The notes under the pieces: model-generated
Database searches by the model: none
Told to the model about the DNA's origin: nothing
The model's input: the letters and a program-made list of their open reading frames with translations, nothing else
Source: Streptomyces coryli
GTDB taxonomy: Bacteria > Actinomycetota > Actinomycetes > Streptomycetales > Streptomycetaceae
DNA: 52,599 bases
Assembly (NCBI RefSeq): GCF_011044975.1
Contig: NZ_JAAKZV010000026.1
Span: forward strand, 1 to 52,599
Reading direction: 5' to 3'
Part shown: positions 16,587 to 24,858 of the stretch, in pieces
How the letters are laid out: every line of letters begins with the position of its first letter
Numbering within the stretch: the stretch's first letter is position 1
Program-made: the position numbers and the translations under genes

Positions 16587-16621
16587 CAATAGCCCCCCTG
16601 CGCGTCGCAGGGGGGCTATTG
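16587..16621. terminator. Strong rho-independent-type terminator after the AraC gene
   Basis: A perfect 16-bp stem (16587-16602 with 16606-16621) with loop CGT. The left arm begins CAATAGCCCCCCTGCG. It lies 24 bp past the stop and is preceded by an A-rich run, so it can act in both directions. Confidence 0.9.
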
Positions 16622-16953
16622 CTTGCGATCCAGCCGCGTCCGTTCCGGCGAAACTCAACGGGACCGCAATCAGGGAGAGGGACCGCCGTGGCGTTGACCG
16701 CTCGCCGGTCCCACCAGCAACGTTAGGGAAGTCCGCGCCTGTACCAGCTTTTCGACACGACACCGGGACAGGAATCTCAAGGCGTTGCGTTTTCCGGACA
16801 AAGCCCTACGGACTACGGACAGAAATCCCTTATCCGACGCCCATTATCCGGCATGCGCGAAATGCGCCACACCTACGGCTCAGCAACCCCCGCATAAAGG
16901 AGATCGTTGACAGTAGGAACGACTTCACCGATCCCCAGAAAGGGATTAAGCAC
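16622..16953. other. Intergenic region upstream of a small secreted protein gene
   Basis: No gene is visible in these 332 bp. It holds a direct repeat TTATCCG (near 16830 and 16844) and TTGACA at 16907-16912 without a convincing -10. The Shine-Dalgarno AAAGGG lies about 8 nt before the ATG at 16954. Confidence 0.4.
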
Positions 16954-17283
16954 ATGCGCAAGCCCCTGGCACGCACCGCCGCTGTTCTCGCCGTCGCCGG
17001 CTTTTCCGTCCTGGGCGGCGCTGCCGCCGCTTCCGCCGACGACCACGACAACTTCGCGACGGCGCACGACATCGACGTCCTCCGCGACGCTTCGATCCTG
17101 AACAACTCGCTGAACGTCACCGACTCGGTGAACAACCTGGCGCAGGGCTCCAGCGACCTGGTCGACGTCCTCACGGTCAACCCGGTCGTGACCGACGCCG
17201 TGGACGTGACGGACTCCGTGAACCCGTCGGACACCGCCGACCTCAACGAGAGCCCGGTGGGCGTCACCGGCTCCTACAAGTAG
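16954..17283 (+). CDS. Small secreted protein with repeated VTDSVN motif
   Basis: A 109-aa protein with a clear Sec signal peptide (RKPLARTAAVLAVAGFSVLGGAAAASA, cleavage after Ala28). The mature 81-aa chain is acidic, rich in Asp/Val/Asn/Ser, lacks Cys, and carries a near-repeat SLNVTDSVNN (52-61) and AVDVTDSVNP (82-91). The alternating small/hydrophobic pattern suggests beta structure. Composition recalls small secreted Streptomyces surface proteins, but it is not a chaplin or rodlin I can recognise. A very strong terminator follows at once, typical of an abundantly expressed single gene. Confidence 0.8.
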   Translation: MRKPLARTAAVLAVAGFSVLGGAAAASADDHDNFATAHDIDVLRDASILNNSLNVTDSVNNLAQGSSDLVDVLTVNPVVTDAVDVTDSVNPSDTADLNESPVGVTGSYK

Positions 17284-17292
17284 GACAGCCTT

Positions 17293-17341
17293 CACGCGTC
17301 CGCCCCGGACACCGCAACTGCGGTGCCGGGGCGGACGCGTG
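17293..17341. terminator. Very strong bidirectional terminator between two secreted-protein genes
   Basis: A 16-bp perfect outer stem (17293-17308 with 17326-17341) encloses an inner 7-bp stem (CACCGCA/TGCGGTG, 17310-17325) with one bulged base. It serves the rightward gene ending at 17283 and the leftward gene ending at 17358. Confidence 0.92.
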
Positions 17342-17357
17342 GGCGGACCCGGCCGGC

Positions 17358-17843
17358 TCACTCCGGCTCGGTGAACTCCTTCTTCGCCAGCCAGCGCATC
17401 GCGCCGAGCGTGCGGTTGCAGGAGTCGGTCCGGTCCGGCTTGCAGCGGAAACGGATCGCGTCCCGCTCCCGGCCTTCGACCGTGTGCCCGACGACGCTCA
17501 GGTCGAAGTGCCGGTTGGTGGCGGCGGCGACATACCGGCCGCGGCAGACGGTGGCCGGCCAGCAGTGGAACACCTTCCGCTTGTCGGTGAAGCTGAGCTG
17601 GGTGTTCATGTTCCGCAGCGTCTTGTTGCAGTCCGCGGCCTTGCCCTTGGCGCAGACGTAGACGTAGCGGTCACCCCGGTCGTCGGGGGTCACATTGATG
17701 TTCGGATTGGTCAGCACGGCCGCGGTACGGGCCTCGCAATTGCCGATCGGGCGGCACTCGATCCGCTCGTCCGCGACCGCGGGCGCGGACGCCGCCGCGA
17801 GCAGCAGGGCGGCGAGGCCGGTGATCAGTGTTCTGGTACGCAT
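17358..17843 (-). CDS. Secreted eight-cysteine protein with an internal duplication
   Basis: A 161-aa protein from ATG 17843 (MRTRTLITGLAALLLAAASAPAVADE, a signal peptide cleaved near Ala24). An upstream in-frame start at 17891 would put 16 residues in front of the signal, so it is not preferred. The mature chain has exactly eight Cys in two equal sets: C30-x5-C36..C64-x7-C72 and C94-x5-C100..C134-x7-C142. Each second pair is followed by N(K/R)TL. This implies an ancestral module of about 65 residues duplicated in tandem, stabilised by disulfides outside the cell. No known family recognised. Confidence 0.8.
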   Translation of the reverse strand: MRTRTLITGLAALLLAAASAPAVADERIECRPIGNCEARTAAVLTNPNINVTPDDRGDRYVYVCAKGKAADCNKTLRNMNTQLSFTDKRKVFHCWPATVCRGRYVAAATNRHFDLSVVGHTVEGRERDAIRFRCKPDRTDSCNRTLGAMRWLAKKEFTEPE

Positions 17844-17909
17844 GACTGGGCTGTAGCCGCTGACGCTCGACGGCAATCGAAATTGCCGCATAGTACCCCT
17901 TTTGCCGCA

Positions 17910-19214
17910 CTAGTGCAGCTCGGTCCCCCGGGTCTCCGGCAGCCCCAGCAGCGTCACGTACGCCAGCGCGTAGCCCGCCGCCGCGAAGACCAGCGCGCCG
18001 CCGACGCCCCAGCTGTCGGAGAGGAAGCCGACGAGGGTCGGGAAGACCGCGCCGACGCCGCGGCCGGTGTTGTACGTGAAGCCCTGGCCGGTGCCGCGGA
18101 CCTCGGTCGGGTAGAGCTCGGCGAGGAAGGAACCGAAGCTGGAGAAGATCGCGGACATGCAGAAGCCGAGCGGGAAGCCGAGGAGCAGCGAGACCTCGTC
18201 CCAGTCGGCGGGGACCTGGGAGTAGGCGAGCACGCAGGCCGCCGAGAGCACGGCGAAGGTCTGGATGGTCGTGCGGCGGCCGAGGCGGTCGGCGAGGTGG
18301 GCGCCGGTCACGTAGCCGGTGAAGGCGCCGACGATCTGGACCACCAGGAAGCCGCCGACGCCGGTGACCGCCAACCCGCGTTCGTCGCTGAGGTACTTGG
18401 GGATCCAGGTGGCCAGGGTGTAGTAGCCGCCCTGGACGCCGGTGGAGAGCAGGGCGGCCAGCAGGGTCGTGCGCAGCAGCCCGCCCCGGAAGATCGTGAC
18501 GAACGGGAGTGTCTGGCGCCTGTCCCGCAGCCGGGCGGTCGCGGCCGGCGCGTCCTTGACGCTGCGGCGCAGGTAGAGCACGAGCAGCGCGGGCAGCGCG
18601 CCGGTGAAGAACAGCACCCGCCAGGCCAGGTCGTCGCCTGCCAGGTGGAAGACGATGGTGTACGCCAGGACGGCGAGGCCCCAGCCCACCGCCCAGGCCG
18701 ACTGGATCCAGCCCAGCGTGCGCCCGCGCTGCCCGCTCGAGGCGTACTCGGCCACCAGGACCGCGCCGACCGCCCACTCGCCGCCGAAGCCGAGGCCCTG
18801 CAGCGCACGGAAGACCAGCAGCGTCTCGAAGTTGGGCGCGAAGCCGCAGGCGACGGTGAAGACCGCGTAGATGCCGATCGTCCACATCAGCGCCTTGACC
18901 CGGCCGACCCGGTCGGCGAAGACGCCGGCCAGCGCGCCGCCCAGCGCGGAGACGACGAGGGTCGTCGTCGCCAGCAGCCCGGTGTGGCCGTTGTCGAGCG
19001 CGAAGTAGCTGCCGATCGCCGCCAGGCCGAGCGGCAGGACGTAGAAGTCGTACGAGTCCAGGCCGTAGCCCCCGTACGCGCCGAAGAAGGCGCGCCGGCC
19101 GTCGGGGGACAGTTCGCGGTACCAGCCGAATCGCGGCTCCGCCGCCGTCCCCGGCGGCGCGCTGCGGTCCGTGGCGGCGGCGGACTTCTCCGGTGAGGGG
19201 GGAGTCATGCCCAT
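17910..19214 (-). CDS. MFS transporter, sugar/aromatic-acid porter type
   Basis: A 434-aa permease with 12 predicted membrane helices. It has the MFS loop 2-3 signature FADRVGRVKAL, RALQGLGFGGEWAVGAVLVAEY in helix 5 (typical of metabolite:H+ symporters), a repeat ADRLGRRTTIQ after helix 8, and LAELYPTEVRGTGQGFTYNTGR in helix 11. The substrate is not deducible. ATG codons at 19214 and 19208 both lie inside a perfect inverted repeat (19204-19236) that also covers the likely Shine-Dalgarno. It lies downstream of the KimA-like gene, same strand. Confidence 0.9.
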   Translation of the reverse strand: MGMTPPSPEKSAAATDRSAPPGTAAEPRFGWYRELSPDGRRAFFGAYGGYGLDSYDFYVLPLGLAAIGSYFALDNGHTGLLATTTLVVSALGGALAGVFADRVGRVKALMWTIGIYAVFTVACGFAPNFETLLVFRALQGLGFGGEWAVGAVLVAEYASSGQRGRTLGWIQSAWAVGWGLAVLAYTIVFHLAGDDLAWRVLFFTGALPALLVLYLRRSVKDAPAATARLRDRRQTLPFVTIFRGGLLRTTLLAALLSTGVQGGYYTLATWIPKYLSDERGLAVTGVGGFLVVQIVGAFTGYVTGAHLADRLGRRTTIQTFAVLSAACVLAYSQVPADWDEVSLLLGFPLGFCMSAIFSSFGSFLAELYPTEVRGTGQGFTYNTGRGVGAVFPTLVGFLSDSWGVGGALVFAAAGYALAYVTLLGLPETRGTELH

Positions 19215-19236
19215 GGCCGTACCCCATGGGCATGAC
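19204..19236 (-). promoter_or_regulatory. Perfect 13-bp inverted repeat covering the MFS start codons
   Basis: GTCATGCCCATGG (19204-19216) is the exact reverse complement of 19224-19236, loop 7 nt. In the leftward mRNA it would pair the ribosome-binding region and both possible ATGs. It may be a translational switch, an operator, or a terminator for the upstream transporter gene (stop at 19246). Confidence 0.6.
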
Positions 19237-19245
19237 AGAAAATCC

Positions 19246-21105
19246 CTATTCCGGCGGCAGCCGGAAGCGCAGCCGGCACACCACCGCGTCGCTGCTCTTG
19301 CGGACCGCGTGGGCGACGACCGAGCCGCGCTGGTTGTGCAGGAGGCGCTGCCAGACGTGCGGCGGCTCGACCTCCGGGATCAGGACCGTGACCCGCAGCG
19401 CCGGGTCGCCCGCCGACAGGTGGCGGGCGTAGGCCGCGATCGGACGGCCCACCGCCCGGGTGGCGGAGGGGAGTTCGACGAGGTCGACGCCCGGGGACCA
19501 GAGCTCCCAGTCGCGGCGCAGCGCCTGGGCGGCGAGGCGGTCGGGCTCCTCGTCGTGGGTGACCGTCACCGCCAGCACCTCGTCGCCGAGCGAGCCGGCC
19601 GCCGTCAGCGCCTCGCTGGTCAGGCGGGAGAGGCCGGCGACCGGGACCAGGACCAGGGAGCGGTCGCGGTGCGGGCAGTCGGGGATGCGGCCGAGGCCGA
19701 GGCCCCTGCCGATCCGGTCGTACGCGGCGTGGACCCGGCCGAAGGCGAGGACCAGCAGCGGCAGGGCGAGCACGATCAGCCAGGCGCCGGCGGTGAATTT
19801 GGTCGCCGTCACGACCACCGCCGAGACGCCGGTCAGCAGCGCGCCGAAGCCGTTGAGCGCCGCCTTCGCGCGCCATCGCGGGCCGCGCTCGGCGCGCCAG
19901 TGCACCACCATCCCGACCTGGCAGATGGTGAAGCCGACGAAGACGCCGATCGCGAAGAGCGGGACGAGGGTGTTCACGTCGCCGCCGGAGAAGAGCAGCA
20001 GCGCCGCCGAGACGGCCGCGAGGGCGAGCACGCCGTGGCGGTGGACCTGGCGGTCGGCCTTCAGGGCGAAGGCGTGCGGGAGGTAGTTGTCGCGGGCGAG
20101 CAGGCTCATCAGGACCGGGAGGCCGCCGAAGGAGGTGTTCGCCGCCAGCGCCAGCAGCACGACGGTGGCGAACTGCACCACGTAGAAGCCCCAGTTATGG
20201 CCGAGGGAGGCGTCCGCGAGCTGGGCCAGGACGGTCACGCCCTCGACCGGCTGCAGGTGGAAGCGGCCGATCAGCACCGACAGGCCGATCAGCATGACGC
20301 CGAGCAGCGCTCCCAGGGCGACCTCGGTGCGCTGGGCGCGCTTCGGCGCCGGGGAGCGGAAGGACGGCACGGCGTTGGCGACCGCTTCGACGCCGGTAAG
20401 CGCCGAGCAGCCGGAGGCGAATGCTTTCAGCAGCAGCAGCGCGCCGACCGTGGTGGCGTCGTCGCCCAGCGCGGAGGCGTGTCCGGCGGCGGAGGCCTCG
20501 GATACGGGGCCGTCGCGGAAGAGGCCCACGGTGATCAGCGTCAGGATCGAGCCGACGAAGACCGCCGTCGGCAGCAGGAACGCCTTCGCGCTGTCCACGA
20601 TCCCGCGCAGGTTCACCGCGGTGACGAGCACCAGCACGCCCAGGCACAGCCAGACCCGGTCCCCGTAGAGGGCGGGGAAGGCGGAGGTCAGCGCGGCGAC
20701 GCCGGCGGTGACGGAGACGGCGACGTTGAGGACGTAATCGAGGATCAGCGAGGCGGCGGCCACCAGGGAGGTGCGCCGGCCGAGATGCGCCCTGGCGACG
20801 CCGTACGAGCCGCCGCCGCCCGGGAAAGCGGCGATGACCTGCCGGTACGAGGCCACCAGCACCGCCAGCAGGCCGGCGATGGCGAGCGTCACCGGGAGGG
20901 TGAAGCCGAGTCCGTGGGCGCCCGCGGCGGCGAGGACGAGGACGATGGCCTCGGGGCCGTACGCGATCGACGCCATCGCGTCGAGGGAGAGGGCGGCGAG
21001 GCCCTGCAGGGAGGTGAGCCGGTGCCGCTGCTGGTCGCGAGGGCCGGTATCCGGAGGCTCCTCGGCCAGGGCGGGGGCCGGCTCGTCGGTCACTGATGAA
21101 TGCAT
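19246..21105 (-). CDS. KimA-like potassium transporter (APC superfamily)
   Basis: A 619-aa permease resembling the H+-coupled K+ importer KimA (YdaO) of Bacillus subtilis along its length as I remember it. LSLDAMASIAYGPEAIVLVL corresponds to SSDALSSVAYGTEQI, SYRQVIAAFPGGGGSYGVARAHLG to SYRQIIYAYPQGGGAY, and LLLKAFASGCSALTGVEAVANAVPSF is nearly the same as KimA. The K+-site residues Asp42, Tyr49, Asp123, Tyr124 and Ser131 are kept. About 12 membrane helices are followed by a cytoplasmic domain (about 475-619). ATG 21105 is chosen by homology; no clear ribosome-binding site. Loss of c-di-AMP or other control cannot be judged from sequence. Confidence 0.85.
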   Translation of the reverse strand: MHSSVTDEPAPALAEEPPDTGPRDQQRHRLTSLQGLAALSLDAMASIAYGPEAIVLVLAAAGAHGLGFTLPVTLAIAGLLAVLVASYRQVIAAFPGGGGSYGVARAHLGRRTSLVAAASLILDYVLNVAVSVTAGVAALTSAFPALYGDRVWLCLGVLVLVTAVNLRGIVDSAKAFLLPTAVFVGSILTLITVGLFRDGPVSEASAAGHASALGDDATTVGALLLLKAFASGCSALTGVEAVANAVPSFRSPAPKRAQRTEVALGALLGVMLIGLSVLIGRFHLQPVEGVTVLAQLADASLGHNWGFYVVQFATVVLLALAANTSFGGLPVLMSLLARDNYLPHAFALKADRQVHRHGVLALAAVSAALLLFSGGDVNTLVPLFAIGVFVGFTICQVGMVVHWRAERGPRWRAKAALNGFGALLTGVSAVVVTATKFTAGAWLIVLALPLLVLAFGRVHAAYDRIGRGLGLGRIPDCPHRDRSLVLVPVAGLSRLTSEALTAAGSLGDEVLAVTVTHDEEPDRLAAQALRRDWELWSPGVDLVELPSATRAVGRPIAAYARHLSAGDPALRVTVLIPEVEPPHVWQRLLHNQRGSVVAHAVRKSSDAVVCRLRFRLPPE

Positions 21106-21179
21106 GTCTGCAGCGTTCAACCGGCAAGGGCGGCAGGCCAGATGCCTTGGCGCGGTCCTGACGCCAGCGACCGGAATCT

Positions 21180-21710
21180 TCACGGCTCGCTGACGGCCCG
21201 GCTGAGGATCGCCGAGCCGAGACCCGCGTCGATGGCGGCGGCGATCTCCCGCACGGCGGCGTCGTCGCAGCGTCCTGGCCGCAGCGTGCCGGTCCTGAGC
21301 GAGTGGCGGATGCCGCTCTCCACGTGCTGCCACACCAGGGGGAAGTCGACAAGCATCGTCACGTCGGCGTCGAGGGTGCGGCCGTCGCTGTCGCGCAGCA
21401 CCAGCAGCGGGGTGGGCCCGCGCCCGCGGCGGACCAGGATCAGTTGGTCGGTGCGTACGGACCGGGTGCGGAGCAGGCCGCGTACGGTCAGCCAACCCGC
21501 GCCGCACCGCGCCAGGTCCGGGAACAGCACGGCGAACACCAGCGCCCCCAGGGCCAGCCAGCACACCGCCCGGGGGCCGCTCGCCGAGCCCCGGTCGAGG
21601 TCGAGCAGCAGCAGAAGGCCGCTGAAGGCGGCGCCGCTCGCCAGTGCCGCGCATATCGAGAGGCCGGTCCTGCCGCACGCCGCGGTGGTTGCCTGAAGGC
21701 GAGAGCTCAT
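21180..21710 (-). CDS. Membrane protein of unknown function with PH-like tail
   Basis: A 176-aa protein. Two hydrophobic helices (about 16-37 and 48-67) precede a basic, beta-rich cytoplasmic region (WLTVRGLLRTRSVRTDQLILVRRGRGPTPLLVLRDSDGRTLDADVTMLVD) that looks like the bacterial PH-domain small membrane proteins of actinobacteria, then a helical C-terminus. It lies upstream of the KimA-like gene on the same strand, 74 bp away. Function unknown. Confidence 0.65.
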   Translation of the reverse strand: MSSRLQATTAACGRTGLSICAALASGAAFSGLLLLLDLDRGSASGPRAVCWLALGALVFAVLFPDLARCGAGWLTVRGLLRTRSVRTDQLILVRRGRGPTPLLVLRDSDGRTLDADVTMLVDFPLVWQHVESGIRHSLRTGTLRPGRCDDAAVREIAAAIDAGLGSAILSRAVSEP

Positions 21711-21820
21711 GGCCGGGAAGCTAATGACGGGACGGCGCCGTGCCCAGCTGATTGACGGTCCGCTGACGGGCTTGAGACGGCTCTCTTACGGGCCGCGGGG
21801 CGCGCCCCTGCGCTTCCGGG

Positions 21821-21852
21821 CCCGGGCGCCGGCGGAGAGCACGGCGCCCGGG
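21821..21852. terminator. Hairpin terminator downstream of the GNAT-AraC operon
   Basis: CCCGGGCGCCG (21821-21831) pairs perfectly with 21842-21852, loop 10 nt. It lies in the 217-bp gap 21711-21927, where I see no gene. Confidence 0.6.
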
Positions 21853-21927
21853 ACCGCCCCGTGCCGAGGACGCTATCGGCGGGCCGGTGCCCCGGTCTTG
21901 GAAAAAATTGACCTGTCGGCAAAGTAC

Positions 21928-22791
21928 CTATCGCGCCTGGCGTGCCTGCGCCCCCTCGGCCCAGCGGGCGGCCGCCACCTGCCCCGGGGTGGTCTCGCCC
22001 AACGCCCGGAAATCGCGGTTCAGATGGGCCTGGTCGTAGAACCCGCAGGCCGCCGCCACCGCACCTGGTTCCGCCCCCTCACGGGTCAGCAGCCCCACCG
22101 CGCGGTGGAAGCGCAGCACCCGCGCCGCCGTCTTCGGCGCCAGGCCGATCTGCTGGGTGAAGCGGCGCACCAGATGGCCCTGGCTCCAGCCGACCTCGTC
22201 CGCGAGCCGGGTGACGGGCAGCGCACCGCCCGCTCCGGCCAGCAGCCGCCAGGCGTGGTGCACCTCGGGCGCGGCCTCGGGGCCGTCGGCGAGCCGGGCC
22301 AGCAGCGCGGCGTCGAGCAGGTCGAAGCGGGCCGCCCAGTCGGGGGTGGTGGCCAGGCGCTCCACCAGGAAGCGGGTGTCGCGCCCGAAGATCTCGTCCA
22401 GTTCCACGACCCGGTTGGTCAACTCCCGCAGCGGCAGCGCGAACAGCCGGTACGCGCCCACCGGCGTCAGCTCCACCCGGATCGCCTCCTGGCCGCCGGG
22501 ATGGGCCAGCACCCGCGGCCCGTCCTCCAGGCCCGCGACCAGCGATCCGACGGCCGTCGCCCCCGCCTCCCCCGGCCGGCGCACCCGGGCGAACGGCTGC
22601 CCCAGATTGATCACCACGGCGACCCGCCCGTTGGGCACCACCCGCACCTGATACGGCACCGGGCGCCCCCGCTCCCAGTAGCCGGCGTAACTGTGCACGT
22701 ATCCCCGCAACCCGGCCGGCCAGGGCCGGGTCACCCGCCACCTGGACTCGCCGAGCGGGGTGAACCACAGTCCCGTAGCACGTGCCGTCAC
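21928..22791 (-). CDS. AraC-family transcriptional regulator
   Basis: A 287-aa regulator. The N-terminal half (YVHSYAGYWERGRPVPYQVRVVPNGRVAVVINLGQPF..) is the sensor found in actinobacterial AraC proteins with a 'PDGCVDLI'-like core. The C-terminal HTH pair is LPVTRLADEVGWSQGHLVRRFTQQIGLAPKTAARVLRFHRAV and GAVAAACGFYDQAHLNRDFRALGETTPGQ. The GTG start at 22791 overlaps the stop of the acetyltransferase gene (GTGA), so the two are coupled. Target and effector unknown. Confidence 0.92.
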   Translation of the reverse strand: MTARATGLWFTPLGESRWRVTRPWPAGLRGYVHSYAGYWERGRPVPYQVRVVPNGRVAVVINLGQPFARVRRPGEAGATAVGSLVAGLEDGPRVLAHPGGQEAIRVELTPVGAYRLFALPLRELTNRVVELDEIFGRDTRFLVERLATTPDWAARFDLLDAALLARLADGPEAAPEVHHAWRLLAGAGGALPVTRLADEVGWSQGHLVRRFTQQIGLAPKTAARVLRFHRAVGLLTREGAEPGAVAAACGFYDQAHLNRDFRALGETTPGQVAAARWAEGAQARQAR

Positions 22792-23624
22792 GCGGGAAAT
22801 TCAAGCATGACGCTCCCGTCCGGGGTCGCGGTCCGACCACTTTGCACCGGGCGGGGCACGTCGCCGGACAGGCCTCGCGCACGCCCGGTCGCGTAGTGGT
22901 CGTATTCGTCGTGCAGCCGGAAGCCGGTGTACCAGGCGAGCAGGCGGCTGGGCCGGTTGTCGCGGCCGCAGGTCCAGGTCGCGGTGGCGCCGCGCCCTGC
23001 GATGTCCCGGCAGAGGGCGGTGACGCAGGCCTTGGCCAGGCCGCGGCGGCGGTCGGCGGGTGCGGTGTAGCAGGCGACGTCCTCGTACGCGCTGCCGCGG
23101 AAGTAGGTGCAGGCGACGGCGAGGACCGCGCCCTTGCGCACGGCGGCGTGGGCGAACCCGGAGCCGGCGAGGCCGGCCGGGCCGCCCCAGCTCTCGCTCA
23201 CCCAGCCCGCGTCAGGGCCCAGCGCGGCGACGGCGTCCGCGTCGGCGGCGGTCAGCCGGCGCACGGTGATGCCGCGCGGCGAGCGGGCCTGCGGCTCCGC
23301 GACCTGGTGGAGATACGTCATCCGCTCGCTCGGCACCACCCGGTCGAAGGCGCTGCCGAGCAGCGGCAGGAAGCGGGCCGGCGCGTGCACGTGGTGACCG
23401 GCGAAGGGCGCCAGTCCGGCCGGGTCGAGCGCGGCCGGGTCGCCGCGCAGCAGCAGATGGCCGGCGCACGCCACGGCCATGGCCCGCGGCTCCTCGGCGT
23501 CGTCGGCCCACCACTGGCCCGCGCCGCCGGCCGCCACATGCTCGGCCAGCACGCCGACGCCCGGCGCGGCCGGCGGCAGCCGCCGGGCGAGCGCCGGGAT
23601 CCGGTCCGGAGCGATTTCGATCAT
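22788..23624 (-). CDS. GNAT-family N-acetyltransferase
   Basis: A 278-aa protein. The C-terminal half is a GNAT domain: ITVRRLTAADADAVAALGP, then a core strand AVRKGAVLAVACTYFRGSAYEDVACYTAPADRRRGLAKACVTALCRDIAGRG, in which DRRRGLAKA is the acetyl-CoA-binding (R/Q)xxGxG/A-type motif A, and NRPSRLLAWYTGFRLHDEY is motif B. The N-terminal half is a second, degenerate acetyltransferase-like region. It is the first gene of a two-gene unit with the AraC regulator. Substrate unknown. Confidence 0.88.
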   Translation of the reverse strand: MIEIAPDRIPALARRLPPAAPGVGVLAEHVAAGGAGQWWADDAEEPRAMAVACAGHLLLRGDPAALDPAGLAPFAGHHVHAPARFLPLLGSAFDRVVPSERMTYLHQVAEPQARSPRGITVRRLTAADADAVAALGPDAGWVSESWGGPAGLAGSGFAHAAVRKGAVLAVACTYFRGSAYEDVACYTAPADRRRGLAKACVTALCRDIAGRGATATWTCGRDNRPSRLLAWYTGFRLHDEYDHYATGRARGLSGDVPRPVQSGRTATPDGSVMLEFPA

Positions 23625-23655
23625 CGGTCTCCTCCGCGATGCACCTCGGCTACGG

Positions 23656-23686
23656 GCCGGGGCGGGCCACTCGGGCCCGCCCCGGC
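23656..23686. terminator. Hairpin terminator downstream of the SDR gene
   Basis: A perfect 13-bp stem (23656-23668, GCCGGGGCGGGCC, with 23674-23686), loop 5 nt, 40 bp past the SDR stop. Confidence 0.85.
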
Positions 23687-23726
23687 ATCGGGTGCCCAGT
23701 CCCTCCGGGTCGGAAAGGTACGGGAT

Positions 23727-24548
23727 TCAGGCGGCGTTGGCGCCGACCAGCAGGCCGGCGAGCTTGTTGAGCCGCCTGACCGTGCGCTCCTCGGCCGCCG
23801 CCGGCGCCGGGTCGACGCGCTCGCCGCGGTCGTAGTACGCGCCGTTGACGATCTCGGTCGCCGGGTCGCAGAGGCGGACGACGTGGGCCGCGCCCTCGGC
23901 CGGGGTGACGCCCTTGAGGCCGTACAGCGGGAGCAGCCCGGTCTCGCAGATCCCCGGGTGCACGGAGACGGCGGTGACCCGCGGGTCGGCGGCGAACACC
24001 GTCAGCGCGAGCTGCGACTGGGCGTACGCGGCCAGCCGGGAGTAGCGCCGGGCCCGGTTGGGGTCGGACCACTGGATGGACGCGGTGCGGTGCAGCGAGG
24101 AGGAGACATTGACGACGCGGCCGCCCGGGTCGGTGGTGAGGGCCGGCTCCAGCAGATTCGTCAGCAGGTAGTGGGCGAGGAAGTTGACCTGGAAGGCGAC
24201 CTCGTTGCCGTCCGCGGTGACGGTGTGGCGCTCGGGGGCCGCCATGCCGGCGTTGTTGACCAGGACGTCGAGCCGCGGATGCGCGGCGGCGACCCGCGCC
24301 GCCATCGCCTCGACCTCCTCGAGCCGCGCGAAGTCGGCGGCGAAGGGGCACAGCCGGGCGCCGTCGATACCGGTGACGGCGACGAGGCGGTCGGCGGCGG
24401 CCCGCGCCTCCTGCGGGGTGCGGCCGTGCAGCAGCACGGTGGCGCCGCGCTCGGCGAGCAGCCGCGCGGTCTCGTGGCCGATGCCGGAGGTGGCGCCGGT
24501 GACCAGGACGTGGCGGCCGGCGAGAGACGAGGACTCGGGTGTGGGCAT
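23727..24548 (-). CDS. Short-chain dehydrogenase/reductase family protein, catalytic Lys replaced by Gln
   Basis: A 273-aa SDR. The Rossmann glycine motif is TGATSGIG (17-24), NNAG is at 98-101, and the catalytic Ser region is RVVNVSSSLHR (about 149-151). The active-site motif reads Y175-A-Q-S-Q179, where YxxxK is expected, as if from AYAQSKLA. The layout is like the retinol-dehydrogenase/WWOX-type SDRs. The substrate is unknown, and activity is uncertain without the Lys. ATG 24548 is chosen by homology (SLAGRHVLVTGATSG). Monocistronic, ending at the terminator at 23656. Confidence 0.88.
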   Translation of the reverse strand: MPTPESSSLAGRHVLVTGATSGIGHETARLLAERGATVLLHGRTPQEARAAADRLVAVTGIDGARLCPFAADFARLEEVEAMAARVAAAHPRLDVLVNNAGMAAPERHTVTADGNEVAFQVNFLAHYLLTNLLEPALTTDPGGRVVNVSSSLHRTASIQWSDPNRARRYSRLAAYAQSQLALTVFAADPRVTAVSVHPGICETGLLPLYGLKGVTPAEGAAHVVRLCDPATEIVNGAYYDRGERVDPAPAAAEERTVRRLNKLAGLLVGANAA

Positions 24549-24858
24549 GTTCGCTTTCCATGGGTGGATGGGTGGATGGGTCCGGGATGGATCACCCATG
24601 GAACGGCCGCCCGCAGGCCCCCGCAAGACATCCGCGCCGGTATTGACGCCCCTCGGGCGGTCCCATGACGCCGCCCTGACAGGCACGGCAGTTGTGTGCC
24701 CTATGTCACTCGTCGCGGCTTTTCTCAGCGCCCCGCGTTAGGGATCCGTCAAAGCCGGTCGGTCGGCCGTAAGGGAGCTGTCAACGGCGATCACTTCCAG
24801 CCAGAAGCGCGGTTTCCTCGACTCGTCAGACCAACCCGACCCACCCAGGGAGCATGCG
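24549..24858. promoter_or_regulatory. Divergent regulatory region between the SDR gene and the kdp operon
   Basis: No gene in these 310 bp. Near the SDR end, CCATGGGT (24558-24565) and ACCCATGG (24594-24601) form an inverted repeat enclosing a GGGTGGAT-type tandem. Toward kdp, CCGTCAA (24746-24752) recurs as CTGTCAA (24778-24784), 32 bp or about three helical turns apart, a possible response-regulator site. AGGGAG at about 24847-24852 is the ribosome-binding site of the first kdp ORF. Confidence 0.4.

Noticed and set aside
16907-17101. TTG-started frame MTVGTTSPIPRKG preceded by AAAGGAG
   Set aside because: Overlaps the signal-peptide gene in another frame, with poor codon use and no domain.
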